Shown here: positions 38,189-47,346 of the stretch, one piece after another
Layout of the letters: each line of letters begins with the position of its first letter
Numbering within the stretch: position 1 is the first letter of the stretch
NCBI RefSeq assembly: GCF_000754815.1
Contig: NZ_KN150747.1
Span: 95,647 to 159,646 of the forward strand
Length of the DNA: 64,000 nucleotides
From: Yersinia ruckeri ATCC 29473
Lineage (GTDB): Bacteria; Pseudomonadota; Gammaproteobacteria; Enterobacterales; Enterobacteriaceae
Direction of reading: 5' to 3'
Position numbers and translations under genes: made by a program
Notes under the pieces: generated by a model
What the model was told of the DNA's origin: nothing
The model's database searches: none
Seen by the model: the letters and a program-made list of their open reading frames with translations, nothing else

Positions 38189-40050
38189 TTATTGCCACCG
38201 CCGGTCACGTTGACCACGGTAAAACTACGTTATTACAGGCTATCACTGGTATTAATGCCGATCGCCTACCAGAAGAAAAGCAGCGTGGTATGACTATCGA
38301 TCTGGGCTACGCCTATTGGCCGCAGCCGGATGGCAGTAGTCTCGGTTTTATTGATGTACCCGGCCATGAAAAGTTTCTGGCCAACATGCTGGCAGGAATG
38401 GGCGGGATTGATCACGCCCTGCTGGTTGTTGCCTGCGATGATGGTGTGATGGCACAAACCCATGAGCATCTGACCATTTTACGCCTCAGTGGCCGACCCA
38501 AATTGACCGTGGCGCTAACCAAGGCCGATCGAGCCGATGAACAGCAAATTGCACAGGTTCGCCAGCAGGTATTAGCTGAATTAGTACAACAAGGTTGGGT
38601 TGCTGAGCAAGTCAGTCTATTTGTGACCGCCGCCAATAGCGGCACTGGCATTGACGAACTACGTACTCACTTGGCACAACTCAATCGGCAACAGAGTGAT
38701 GCTCAACGTATTCAGCGACGTTTTCGTCTGGCTATCGATCGGGCTTTCAGTTTGAAAGGCTCGGGATTGGTAGTGACTGGCACGGTGCTGGCAGGACAGG
38801 TCGCCGTGGGTGAGACGCTGTGGCTAACAGGTAGCGATTGTCCGGTACGGGTGCGCGGTATTCATGCGCAGAATCAGTCCGCCACTCAGGCGCAGGCTGG
38901 CCAGCGCATCGCGTTGAATATCACTGGTGATACCAGTAAACAGCAAATCTCTCGAGGTGACTGGCTATTGGCACAACGCCCGCCGGAGACACAGGATCGG
39001 GTGCTGGTGGAAGTGACGACAGATACGCCGATGCATCATTGGCAATCTCTGCATTTACACCAGGGAGCCAGCCACATTACGGGTCGTGTTTCCATGTTGA
39101 ATGGCACTGAAACCCCGATGCTGGCCGAATTATTACTGGATACGCCGCTGTATCTGGCGGAAAACGATCGCTTTATTCTACGGGATATTGGGGCGAAACA
39201 AACCCTCGGTGGCGCGCGGGTCATCGCCCTTACCTCACCCAAAAGAGGGAAACGGCAACCCGCGTTTTTGGCATGGTTAACGGCGCTGGCTCAGGCGAGC
39301 AGCGACATTGAAATCTTTAATCTTCACCTGACTAAAGGGCCGTTATCGATTCAACAATTCGCCTGGGCGCGTCAGTTGAGTGATAAGCAGGTGAGTGAGT
39401 TGCTGGCGGACAGTCATCACCTGGTTGCCGGTGATAGCGTACTCTCCACCGAAATGGCTGAGAGCGTTAGCCAAAGTCTGCGACAGGTACTCAGCGGTTA
39501 CCATCAGCAACATAGTGATCAGTTGGGGCTGGGTCGTGCGCGGCTTCGGCGTATGGCGCTACCCACGTTGGATGAGGGGTTGGTTTATCGGGTCATTGAT
39601 GAGTTACTGGCTTGCGGACAACTGACTCACACCCGTGGCTGGTTGCATCTACCGGAGCACCGCTTGGCGTTTACGCCAGAAGAGGAAAAAGAGTGGCTGC
39701 GTGCGCGTGGGTACTTTGGCAGTGATCCGTGGTGGGTGCGCGATCTGGCGGTAGCGATTGAAATGGATGAAGAGCAGATGCGTGGATTATTACGCAAAGC
39801 GGCCAGGCTGGGACATATCACTGCGATTGTCGCGGATCGTTACTATCTAAATGACCTAATCTATCAATTTGCTGATCTGATTCGTACTTTGGATACCGAA
39901 AAAGGCAGCGCCAGCGCCGCCGACTTCCGCGATCATTTAGGCATTGGTCGTAAACTGGCGATTCAAATTCTGGAATTTTTCGATCGCAGCGGCTTCACTC
40001 GTCGTCTTGGCAATGATCATATTTTACGAGATCGCGGTATGTTCAGTTAA
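38185..40050 (+). CDS. selB: Selenocysteine-specific elongation factor SelB
   Basis: This GTPase delivers Sec-tRNA-Sec to UGA codons next to a SECIS hairpin. The 621 residues compare with 614 in E. coli. EF-Tu-like G motifs are at the N-terminus: GHVDHGKTT (7-15), DVPGHEKF and TKAD. Domains II and III follow, then C-terminal winged-helix repeats (about 430-621) that bind SECIS RNA. The start overlaps the selA stop (ATGA). Confidence 0.96.
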   Translation: MIIATAGHVDHGKTTLLQAITGINADRLPEEKQRGMTIDLGYAYWPQPDGSSLGFIDVPGHEKFLANMLAGMGGIDHALLVVACDDGVMAQTHEHLTILRLSGRPKLTVALTKADRADEQQIAQVRQQVLAELVQQGWVAEQVSLFVTAANSGTGIDELRTHLAQLNRQQSDAQRIQRRFRLAIDRAFSLKGSGLVVTGTVLAGQVAVGETLWLTGSDCPVRVRGIHAQNQSATQAQAGQRIALNITGDTSKQQISRGDWLLAQRPPETQDRVLVEVTTDTPMHHWQSLHLHQGASHITGRVSMLNGTETPMLAELLLDTPLYLAENDRFILRDIGAKQTLGGARVIALTSPKRGKRQPAFLAWLTALAQASSDIEIFNLHLTKGPLSIQQFAWARQLSDKQVSELLADSHHLVAGDSVLSTEMAESVSQSLRQVLSGYHQQHSDQLGLGRARLRRMALPTLDEGLVYRVIDELLACGQLTHTRGWLHLPEHRLAFTPEEEKEWLRARGYFGSDPWWVRDLAVAIEMDEEQMRGLLRKAARLGHITAIVADRYYLNDLIYQFADLIRTLDTEKGSASAADFRDHLGIGRKLAIQILEFFDRSGFTRRLGNDHILRDRGMFS

Positions 40051-40245
40051 CTGTTTGCCTGCGTTAGGTATATCCATAGCAAGACCGCGATGTGTCCTGC
40101 TTTTCGCATGTTGGCTTTTGATGCAATAAGGAAAAGTAAGGAAACGAAAGGGTTAAAGTACGTTCTGTCAGTTGAAAAAGTCGAAGGGCTGGTGTTCCAT
40201 TATCTGGAGCCATTCTTTATCGATCATCTGAAAAAGGACGTTCAT

Positions 40246-40995
40246 ATGAAGTTATGCCTAACGCTGATGACTATCTTTCCTCTGCTTGCGATGGCCGATG
40301 CTAGCAGTAGAAACGGAAAGGTAGAAACCCAGCGGCCTGCCGATTTTTTAGATATAAAAAAATTTATTCCCGAAGTACAAACAGATATACGCTACTTTTC
40401 TGAGCATAACTTTGTGGGGCGGCGAATTGAGGGTTATCAAATGCCCGTTTGCTTACTTACCGAGGCTGCGGCTGTGGCTCTTAAATCGGTCGTAAAACAA
40501 TTACTTCCTATGGGGTTGACGCTGAAAATTTATGATTGTTATCGTCCACAGACAGCAGTCAATGATTTTGCTCGCTGGGCCACTGATATCAATGATACAA
40601 AAATGCGTGCTGAATTTTATCCTACGGTTGAGAAAAGTCAGCTTTTCGAGCAGGGCTATATAGCTTATAACTCAGGCCATAGTCGCGGTAGTACGCTTGA
40701 TTTAACCATTGTTCCTCTCGATAGCCATGAAGTTTCCTCCCTTACCCGCTGTTCTGTTCCTCAATCCTCGCATTATCCTGATAATAGTTTAGATTTTGGT
40801 ACGGGGTTTGATTGTTTTAGCCCGGCATCTCACCCTGATTATCAAGGTATTTCCGCACAGGCTCGCGCTAACCGATTATTGCTACGACTGTTGATGACTC
40901 AGGCAGGATTTATACCTCTGGACACGGAATGGTGGCATTTTACCTTGGCTAACGAACCCTATCCGGATACCTATTTTGATTTTCCGGTTAGGTGA
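40246..40995 (+). CDS. Exported D-alanyl-D-alanine dipeptidase (VanX/DdpX family)
   Basis: This zinc peptidase of family M15D cleaves D-Ala-D-Ala and may recycle peptidoglycan fragments. The frame is open from 40090, but the ATG at 40246 has AAGGA 8 nt upstream and starts a signal peptide (MKLCLTLMTIFPLLAMADA), giving 249 residues. Active-site blocks are present: YDCYRPQTAV, SGHSRGSTLDLT (zinc His and Asp), and DTEWWHFT (catalytic Glu and zinc His). It lies between selB and mdfA without an evident operon partner. Vancomycin resistance genes are absent nearby. Confidence 0.88.
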   Translation: MKLCLTLMTIFPLLAMADASSRNGKVETQRPADFLDIKKFIPEVQTDIRYFSEHNFVGRRIEGYQMPVCLLTEAAAVALKSVVKQLLPMGLTLKIYDCYRPQTAVNDFARWATDINDTKMRAEFYPTVEKSQLFEQGYIAYNSGHSRGSTLDLTIVPLDSHEVSSLTRCSVPQSSHYPDNSLDFGTGFDCFSPASHPDYQGISAQARANRLLLRLLMTQAGFIPLDTEWWHFTLANEPYPDTYFDFPVR

Positions 40996-41073
40996 TGTTA
41001 TCGCTCAGTAGGCTGTAAAGCTGGGGTAGCAATGCGCTGGATCGCGGTGTGGCGACTCCAGCGCAGGAATAGA

Positions 41074-42300
41074 TTATTCAACTACCACTACCGGCTGACG
41101 GCGAATGAAAATACTGACTAAAGCCAACCACAGCAACCCGCTGATCAAGTTGAACAAATTGAAAATACCGCTGTTGCCCCACAGATAGGCAACCTTAGCC
41201 AGTTCAATACCTAAGGTGAAAATAAACATGCTGATCATCCCCATCGCGGCTGAAACCGTGCCTTTGCTGATATCACTGGCAAACAGGGTTAAGCGCACCA
41301 GGCCGGCATTCGCTAAACCAATACCAAAGGCATACAGGCTTAAGCCTGCGGTCATCCACAGATAGGCGTGGGATGAATAAAGTGTGGAAACCGCTGCCAG
41401 CATTAATCCGACGAGCATTGGGCCTGCGCCGAGCTTAATCAGCTTGGGGATACTGGTTTTGCCGCTCAAACGTGCCAACGTCAAGTTACCAATAATCAGA
41501 GCACTAAAAATAGGAACCTGCAAAATACCGTAATCAAACGTCGAGAGTTTTTCACCACTGATCAAAATAACCGGTGATTGGGCGATCCAGGCTAGCAATG
41601 GTAGGCTGGCGAAGCCCAATGCCAGAGCACCACACAGAAAACGGCGATTAGCCAATACTTGCTTATAGTCGCGCCACATGGCTGAAAGCGACAGTTTCTC
41701 CCCTTTCAGTACTGCCGTTTCCGGCATCGCTTTCCATAAGCCTACAAAAGAAATTGCACCTAGCCCGGCAAACAGTACAAACATACTTTGCCAAGGGGCA
41801 ACGTGAATCAGTGCGGCACCGGCCAATGGGCCGAGCAGAGGAGCAATCAGAGCCACATTGGCCATTAGAGCGGTGATTTTGATACATACCGCTTCTTCAA
41901 ATGATTCCTGAATGGTGGCATAACCGACGGCACCGATAAAGCACAGGCCGATCCCTTGCAGGAAGCGCATGGCGATAAATTGCTCTATGGTATTGACCAA
42001 CAAAATAGCCAAACAGGTAACGATAAAGAAAGCAACGCCAGCCAGCATGACCGGACGACGGCCACGGCGATCGGAAAGTGGCCCTAGCAGCCATTGCAGG
42101 AACATGCCTCCGGCCAAATAGGCCGTCATCGACGTCGGTACCCATTCAATACTGGCGTTGAAATCAGCCACGACCGCCAGCATACCCGGCTGGATCATAT
42201 CGTTGGCAATATAGGCTGCGAATTCGAATAGTACTAAACACAGGGGAAACAGCAGCGCCCGGCGACCCAGGGGTTTCGCAGGTGATAACGTAGTTTGCAT
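41074..42300 (-). CDS. mdfA: Multidrug efflux transporter MdfA
   Basis: This major facilitator superfamily proton/drug antiporter has 12 transmembrane segments and 408 residues (E. coli 410). The substrate-binding acidic residue in TM1 is seen in [20 protein letters not shown]. The loop 2-3 signature is [14 protein letters not shown]. It is a single gene, divergent from wecH, and in E. coli exports chloramphenicol, quinolones and cations and supports alkaline pH tolerance. Confidence 0.92.
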   Translation of the reverse strand: MQTTLSPAKPLGRRALLFPLCLVLFEFAAYIANDMIQPGMLAVVADFNASIEWVPTSMTAYLAGGMFLQWLLGPLSDRRGRRPVMLAGVAFFIVTCLAILLVNTIEQFIAMRFLQGIGLCFIGAVGYATIQESFEEAVCIKITALMANVALIAPLLGPLAGAALIHVAPWQSMFVLFAGLGAISFVGLWKAMPETAVLKGEKLSLSAMWRDYKQVLANRRFLCGALALGFASLPLLAWIAQSPVILISGEKLSTFDYGILQVPIFSALIIGNLTLARLSGKTSIPKLIKLGAGPMLVGLMLAAVSTLYSSHAYLWMTAGLSLYAFGIGLANAGLVRLTLFASDISKGTVSAAMGMISMFIFTLGIELAKVAYLWGNSGIFNLFNLISGLLWLALVSIFIRRQPVVVVE

Positions 42301-42536
42301 AGATTATATTACTAATAATAATGAAGAAAAGTTGAACTGCTCCAGAGGAACACTCTGTTGAGACGAGTCAGGGCGGCTATTTTGCCGCCAATATTGAGTA
42401 ATGGCAACGATTTACATCCATATTAATAATTAATTAGCGTGGGCGTATATTTCGTTTTGGGGTATTGTGAGCGGCTTAAGCATGTAACTAATTATTAACT
42501 CTCCTGGCCCAAATACACGAGTGACAGAGAACCGGC

Positions 42537-43529
42537 ATGACCAACAAGATCGGATGGATTGATAACTTGCGGGCGGTAGCTTGCATCATGGTGGTTATGA
42601 TTCATGCCACGACTTACTCTCTCACCAGTGGATCATCAGTCGGTGAATTCAGTTGGGATATCGCCAATCTATTGAATTCGGCATCGCGGGTTGGTGTGCC
42701 GCTGTTTTTCATGATCTCAGGCTATTTGTTCTTTGGTGAAAAAAGTGCCGGTAAGAAACATTTTCTACGTATCGGTCTGTGTCTGGCTTTTTACAGTGCC
42801 ATTGCCCTGATTTATATCTCTACCCTGACACCAATTGGTGGCTGGGTCTCATTGAAGCATATTCTGCAAAAGCCGGTGTTTTATCACTTGTGGTTTTTCT
42901 ACGCCATTATTGTCGTATATCTGGTTTCACCCTTGGTGAATGTGAAGCCGGTTTCTGGCCGTTATCTGGCAGTTGTGATGCTACTACTGGCCATATTGGC
43001 CAATCCGAATACTAGTAAATTCGCGCTCGATGGCGTGCATTTGCTGCCCGTTAATTTGTATATCTATGGTGATACCTTCTATTACTTGCTGTATGCCATA
43101 TTGGGTCGTGCAATCGGTATGTTGGAGACACGGGAGCGGAATATCAGTTGGGGTGCGGCGGTAATCTTTATCATCAGCGTCAGTTTGATTGTTATTTCGA
43201 CGAAAAAACAAAGTATTATCAATGGTAACTTCGCAGATACCTTCTATATGTACTGTAGTCCGCTGGTCTTTATTGCCGCAGTATCGCTGCTGGTTTGGTT
43301 TAAAAACTGCCTCGCTCAACCGGTTGGCTGGTTAACCTGGCTTTCAGGTCACTCACTGGCTATTTACGGACTCCATGCGTTAATCATTCACTTTATCCGA
43401 ACCCATCACTTTGATTTTACGGCTTTCCCGCTCCTGAATATTTTCTATGTTTTCGCCTTGGCACTGAGCGGTAGCATATTGTTATCCATGGCGTTACAGC
43501 GAATTGATAAGCGGCGTTTAGTCAGTTAA
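42537..43529 (+). CDS. wecH: O-acetyltransferase WecH
   Basis: This integral-membrane acyltransferase family 3 protein acetylates GlcNAc residues of enterobacterial common antigen. The 330 residues compare with 331 in E. coli WecH (YiaH). The start GWIDNLRAVACIMVVMIHATTYS carries the conserved histidine of the family. WDIANLLNSASRVGVPLFFMISGYLFFGE and VFYHLWFFYAIIVVYLVSPL are near-identical to E. coli as I recall it. It stands just upstream of selC. Confidence 0.92.
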   Translation: MTNKIGWIDNLRAVACIMVVMIHATTYSLTSGSSVGEFSWDIANLLNSASRVGVPLFFMISGYLFFGEKSAGKKHFLRIGLCLAFYSAIALIYISTLTPIGGWVSLKHILQKPVFYHLWFFYAIIVVYLVSPLVNVKPVSGRYLAVVMLLLAILANPNTSKFALDGVHLLPVNLYIYGDTFYYLLYAILGRAIGMLETRERNISWGAAVIFIISVSLIVISTKKQSIINGNFADTFYMYCSPLVFIAAVSLLVWFKNCLAQPVGWLTWLSGHSLAIYGLHALIIHFIRTHHFDFTAFPLLNIFYVFALALSGSILLSMALQRIDKRRLVS

Positions 43530-43676
43530 AACCGGTGATAGGTCAGAAAAGCGCGATCGAGCACCTAACTTACTGACTATCACGTTTTGGCCTATTAGTA
43601 ATATCTCCTACTATTCGAAAATAGATTATTTATTTACTATGTGAATAGTACAGCTAGCACCAGACAGTAAACACGT

Positions 43677-43682
43677 TATAAT
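43677..43682 (+). promoter_or_regulatory. selC -10 element
   Basis: A perfect TATAAT lies 26 bp before the first tRNA base. The matching -35 (near 43655) is poor, so the promoter is only partly supported. Confidence 0.5.
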
Positions 43683-43708
43683 CATCGCCTTATATTCATA
43701 TCTTCTCT

Positions 43709-43803
43709 GGAAGATCATCGTCCCCGGTGGGGCGGCTGGACTTCAAATTCAGATGGGGCCGCCAGCGGTCCCTGGCAGGTTCGACTCCTGTGATCTTCCG
43801 CCA
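43709..43803 (+). tRNA. selC: tRNA-Sec(TCA)
   Basis: This 95-nt tRNA has an 8-bp acceptor stem (GGAAGATC/GATCTTCC), an encoded CCA end, anticodon TCA at 43743-43745 and a long variable arm. The sequence is almost identical to E. coli selC. It reads the UGA in fdoG. It is also the attachment site of the island that follows. Confidence 0.97.
43782..43796 (+). repeat. attL-like direct repeat inside selC
   Basis: CGACTCCTGTGATCT in the tRNA 3' half recurs exactly at 46801-46815, marking the left boundary of an element integrated at selC. Confidence 0.75.
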
Positions 43804-43915
43804 AAACTCTTCCGTATCACTCCCCAAAAGTCTTAAAAACCCAAGTAAAACCAATAGATAGAGTGTTTTGTTGTCCGTGGGCGTCCGAGCTTATCTCTCT
43901 AAATCCGTAACAATT

Positions 43916-43965
43916 GTGTATAGTAAAGGGTATAGAATTACCCTATACCTTTTTGAGCTATACAC
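43916..43965. promoter_or_regulatory. Nested palindromes directly before the integrase fragment
   Basis: GTGTATAG (43916-43923) pairs with CTATACAC (43958-43965), which abuts the integrase ATG. Inside it GGTATAG (43929-43935) pairs with CTATACC (43943-43949). This looks like an operator for self-control of the integrase promoter. Confidence 0.5.
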
Positions 43966-44161
43966 ATGCCACTTTCAGATATCCAGATTCGCCGTGCTAA
44001 ACCACAAGAAAAAGCCTATACCCTGAGTGACGGGCAAGGGCTATCACTCTTAATTGAACCTAACGGTAGTAAAGGGTGGCGCTTTCGCTATCGTTTTGCC
44101 GGTAAAGCCCGATTAATGTCATTAGGGACTTATGACTTGATATCCCTTGCTGAAGCTCGCT
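43966..44161 (+). pseudogene. Truncated P4-type tyrosine integrase (N-terminal fragment)
   Basis: The ATG at 43966 starts the DUF4102-type N-terminal domain of a P4-family phage integrase ([58 protein letters not shown]). About 65 residues remain of an expected 400 or so. The integrase sequence stops where IS-derived DNA begins (44162), and the catalytic Arg/His/Tyr domain is lost. Being 160 bp downstream of selC and on the same strand is the usual position for such an integrase. Confidence 0.85.
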
Positions 44162-45016
44162 CTAAGCGAGGTTTTCGTTTTCAAATTGTTCCGGGCTGAC
44201 ACCGCCACAGGCACTGTGGCGACGCCACCGATTGTAATCACACTCGATATAATTAAAAACCGTCGTCCGCATTATTTCCCGACGGATAAAGCGTTCTCCA
44301 TGGATACACTCCACTTTCAGCGAATGAAAGAAGCTTTCCGCGCACGCATTATCGTAGCAACAACCTTTTGCGCTCATGCTGCCGTGCAGGTTGTGCCGCT
44401 TCAGTAACGCCTGATAATCCGCTGAACAGTACTGGCTGCCACGGTCAGTATGAACAATAACGTTTTCCGGCCGTTTACGCCGCCAGAGCGCCATTTTCAG
44501 CGCATCGCAGGCAAGTTGGGCTGTCATACGTGCTGACATCGACCAGCCAATAACTGCACGAGACCACAGGTCAATCACCACCGCCAGATACAGCCAGCCC
44601 TCATCCGTGCGAAGATACGTGATATCGCCTGCCCACTTCTGGTTCGGGCCGCTGGCGATGAAGTCCTGCTTCAGCAGGTTTTCCGATACCGGCAGACCAT
44701 GTTCACGGTAGTTGACCGGGCTGAACTTTCGGCTGGCTTTCGCCCGTAATCCCTGACGACACAGGCTGGCAGCGATGGTTTTAATGTTGTACTCCGGTAA
44801 CTCATCAGCAAGGCGAGGCGCACCATAGCGCTGTTTTGCCTCAGCGAATGCATTGCGGACAGCCTCATCACAAACGAGCCGGAACTGCTGACGTGGAGTG
44901 ATCTGGCAACGACGATTACGCCAGGCATACCAGCCGCTTCGGGCAACCTGAAGCACCCGGCACATCGCTTTGATGCTGAACTCTGCCTGATGTTTTTCGA
45001 TGAAGACATACTTCAT
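44162..45016 (-). CDS. IS3-family transposase OrfB (DDE)
   Basis: This 284-residue rve-family transposase has the HTH_21 region at the N-terminus ([11 protein letters not shown]). The DDE triad regions are [20 protein letters not shown] and [15 protein letters not shown]. It would be made as an OrfAB fusion by frameshifting in an intact element. Here orfA is broken, so it is probably inactive although orfB itself is open. Confidence 0.88.
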   Translation of the reverse strand: MKYVFIEKHQAEFSIKAMCRVLQVARSGWYAWRNRRCQITPRQQFRLVCDEAVRNAFAEAKQRYGAPRLADELPEYNIKTIAASLCRQGLRAKASRKFSPVNYREHGLPVSENLLKQDFIASGPNQKWAGDITYLRTDEGWLYLAVVIDLWSRAVIGWSMSARMTAQLACDALKMALWRRKRPENVIVHTDRGSQYCSADYQALLKRHNLHGSMSAKGCCYDNACAESFFHSLKVECIHGERFIRREIMRTTVFNYIECDYNRWRRHSACGGVSPEQFENENLA

Positions 45017-45017
45017 T

Positions 45018-45150
45018 TCAGGCGCTTCGCGAAGTATGTCGCGGCCTTTTGGAGAATGGCCAGTTCTTCATCCCGTTCAGCCAGTTGCCGCTTAAGGCGG
45101 GCGATTTCAACAGACATTTCCAGCCTCGCATATTCCATCAACGCGACTTT
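45018..45150 (-). pseudogene. IS3-family OrfA, C-terminal fragment
   Basis: Minus-strand reading gives about 43 residues ending [19 protein letters not shown] and then [14 protein letters not shown] before TGA. This is the leucine-zipper end of an IS3 OrfA. The N-terminal helix-turn-helix is missing, and the sequence breaks off near 45150 into unrelated DNA. Confidence 0.75.
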
Positions 45151-45159
45151 ATGTGTGTC

Positions 45160-45570
45160 TTTATAGGGTCTGTAGTGGATCACAAAATCAGGGGATTAAG
45201 CTGGGATTATAAAACCAATAACCCCTGTTACTTCGCCATAAAAATTATCGTTAACAATCTGGTGAAGCATGACAAATGGGGCTACAGCCTGAATTGGGGC
45301 TGGCGGCGCGATCAGTTAGCCGATCTGGAACGTATGCTGTATTTGCTGGATGGTAAAACCATCCCTAATAACCGGCACGATATCTCCATTCGGTTCATGG
45401 ATTTTGTTCGCGATAATCCACATCAACAGGTCTTCGAGGATGATCTCTTTAGCATTCGTTATTTTCAGAAAGGCAGCGGGCATATCACGTTCAAGCGTCT
45501 GGATCTGGTGGAGAGGATGAATGATATCGTGGCAAAACATTTTCCTGGATCGCTACCTGCTGCAAAATAA
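45160..45570 (+). pseudogene. DUF4942-type protein, C-terminal fragment
   Basis: In the plus frame, from about 45190 onward (IRGLSWDYKTNNPCYFAIKI, NWGWRRDQLADLERMLYLLDG, ITFKRLDLVERMNDIVAKH), it resembles the C-terminal part of DUF4942 proteins common on P4-like islands. The upstream half is missing and the frame runs into IS DNA, so this is a remnant. Assignment is from memory of the family and should be checked by search. Confidence 0.6.
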
Positions 45571-45657
45571 ACGCTATACGCGTAATGAGCCTCGTCACTG
45601 ATTTCTGGCATACTACGTTGATTACAGCGTTGTTAGTCAGATTAAAGCGGAGGCAGC

Positions 45658-46686
45658 ATGGTAGATAAACACATAACTCAATCCCCGGCAGGCGAATTTG
45701 TTATGTTTGCCAGCAGTGACGGGAGAGTGCGTGTTGAATGCCGCTTTGAAAGCGATACGCTATGGCTCTCTCAGGCGATGATCTGTGAACTGTACGGAAA
45801 AGCTAAAGCTACCATCAGCGGGCATATAAAGAATATCTTTGAAGATGGTGAGCTTGAGGAGAATTCAGTTGTTCGGTTTTACCGAACAACTGCCAGTGAT
45901 GGGAAAAATTATCAGGTTCAATATTTTAGCCTGCCCGTCATTCTCGCCGTTGGCTATCGTGTCCGCTCGCCACGAGGCACTCAATTCCGCCAGTGGGCCA
46001 CCCAAATGCTCCAGGAATATCTGATCAAAGGTTTTGTGATGGACGACGAGCGGCTGAAAAATCCGCCTGTTGGTACATCGGCTGTACCTGATTACTTTGA
46101 TGAGATGCTCGAACGCATCCGCGATATTCGGGCCAGCGAGCGGCGGGTTTATTTGCGGGTTCGGGAGATTTTTGCGTTAGCTGCCGACTATCAACCGTCG
46201 CTAAAAGAAACCACGCAGTTTTTTCAAACCATCCAGAACAAACTGCATTTTGCCTGTACCGGGCATACCGCTGCCGAACTGATCCATCAGCGTGCTGATG
46301 CCAACCAGCCCCATATGGGGTTGAGCAGCTATAAAGGCGAAGAAGTGCGTAAAAGCGATGTGACGGTGGCGAAAAATTATCTCAACCAAGATGAAGTCAG
46401 TGAACTTAACCGCGTGGTCAACATGTGGCTGGATTTTGCCGAAGATCAGGCTCGGCGTCGCCAGCAGGTGTTCCTGCGTGACTGGCAGGAAAAGCTGGAT
46501 CAGTTCCTGCAATTTAATGACCGCGAGGTTCTACAGGGTGCTGGTACTGTCAGTAAGAAAATGGCAGATGAAAAAGCACAGGCTGAATACATCCAATTTG
46601 CTGAGCAGCAACGCCGCTTAAAAGAAGCTGAGGGGGAAAAGGATATTGCCGGTTTACTGCAGTGGAAAACCAGCAACAAGAAATAG
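45658..46686 (+). CDS. rhuM: RhuM family virulence-associated protein
   Basis: The 342-residue protein matches the RhuM family named from Salmonella SPI-3, an island also inserted at selC. Typical parts are an N-terminal region (WLSQAMICELYGKAKATISGHIKNIFEDGEL), SPRGTQFRQWATQMLQEYLIKGF and a C-terminal coiled segment with many Gln and Lys residues. The frame is intact with AAAGCGGAGG just before the ATG. The molecular function is unknown; a DNA-binding or phage-type regulatory role is suggested by the N-terminal part. Confidence 0.85.
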   Translation: MVDKHITQSPAGEFVMFASSDGRVRVECRFESDTLWLSQAMICELYGKAKATISGHIKNIFEDGELEENSVVRFYRTTASDGKNYQVQYFSLPVILAVGYRVRSPRGTQFRQWATQMLQEYLIKGFVMDDERLKNPPVGTSAVPDYFDEMLERIRDIRASERRVYLRVREIFALAADYQPSLKETTQFFQTIQNKLHFACTGHTAAELIHQRADANQPHMGLSSYKGEEVRKSDVTVAKNYLNQDEVSELNRVVNMWLDFAEDQARRRQQVFLRDWQEKLDQFLQFNDREVLQGAGTVSKKMADEKAQAEYIQFAEQQRRLKEAEGEKDIAGLLQWKTSNKK

Positions 46687-46800
46687 CCTTCAATGCTCCC
46701 AGTTTCCACAAGCAAAATCATTTGGGGGCACAATAGGGGGCACCAACCAAAATCCAACACGATAAAATCAAATAAATTCAATAGCACTAGCTATCAAATA

Positions 46801-46815
46801 CGACTCCTGTGATCT
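46801..46815 (+). repeat. attR-like direct repeat of the selC 3' end
   Basis: CGACTCCTGTGATCT is an exact 15-nt copy of bases 43782-43796 in tRNA-Sec, with divergent flanks. It bounds a 3-kb element containing integrase remnant, IS relic, DUF4942 remnant and rhuM. Confidence 0.75.
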
Positions 46816-46902
46816 CCTTAACTCAACAAAATCCCCGTAATCACTGGATTAAATGCTCATTATTGTCGCTATCAAGTAAAAGTATTTGGGGGCATAAAGA
46901 AA

Positions 46903-46920
46903 AGCACCTTGCCTTCGGTG
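46903..46920 (-). terminator. Possible minus-strand terminator beyond the island
   Basis: GCACC pairs with GGTGC around an 8-nt loop. On the minus strand the hairpin is followed by TTTTCTTT. No minus-strand gene is seen next to it, so it may be a relic. Confidence 0.4.
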
Positions 46921-47346
46921 CCTATCTTGAGATTTCTCTCGTTCAAGCGCCTGAAAAACGTGATGTATTGAAGAAGGTATGACATTCGAAAATGTTATCT
47001 TTTTTAGTTATCACATCTTCGCATCGAAAAGCAGACATCTCACAAATCAATAAAGTATTTCAATTCATTCTAAAGTTAAATAACTCCTGATCAATTCAAT
47101 AAATCATAATGATGGTGTTGGTGATTAGCATAATCAGTTTATGATATTATTATTAATTATTTTTATTTATTATATTTTATTAGTTTTCCGTATTGACTCT
47201 GTATGTAAGTAATTTTTTATCGAGTATTCACAGCGTTTTTTAATACAAAATTAGTACAATGACAGACATGATATCGCACTCATCGATAAATTCAGTCATG
47301 GGGTTGGTTAGAAGAAATCATATTAATTTGATAAGGAAATAATAAA

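Larger units (their letters stand above)
44162..45150 (-). mobile_element. Relic IS3-family insertion sequence
   Basis: It carries an orfB transposase and only the 3' third of orfA. No terminal inverted repeats are recognisable at either end: the left border coincides with the orfB stop codon and the right border cuts orfA. The element is therefore truncated on both sides and joins an integrase fragment to a DUF4942 fragment, suggesting a deletion through it. Confidence 0.75.
46687..47346. other. Island right border and AT-rich intergenic DNA
   Basis: This 660-bp stretch has no supported gene. It holds GGGGGCA motifs at 46724-46743 (twice) and 46887-46893, the right att copy at 46801-46815, and a hairpin at 46903-46920. 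It becomes very AT-rich before the gene at 47347. Confidence 0.55.

Noticed and set aside
40090-40245. Upstream extension of the VanX-like dipeptidase.
   Set aside because: The extension is not similar to the family and would bury the signal peptide; the ATG at 40246 has a proper ribosome-binding site.
44147-44407. Plus-strand 86-codon ORF overlapping the integrase fragment.
   Set aside because: It is antisense to the transposase orfB and has no independent support.
45049-45160. The first part of a 173-codon plus-strand ORF as a complete protein.
   Set aside because: The first third is antisense to the IS3 orfA fragment; only the later part resembles DUF4942, so the ORF is a chance fusion over a junction.
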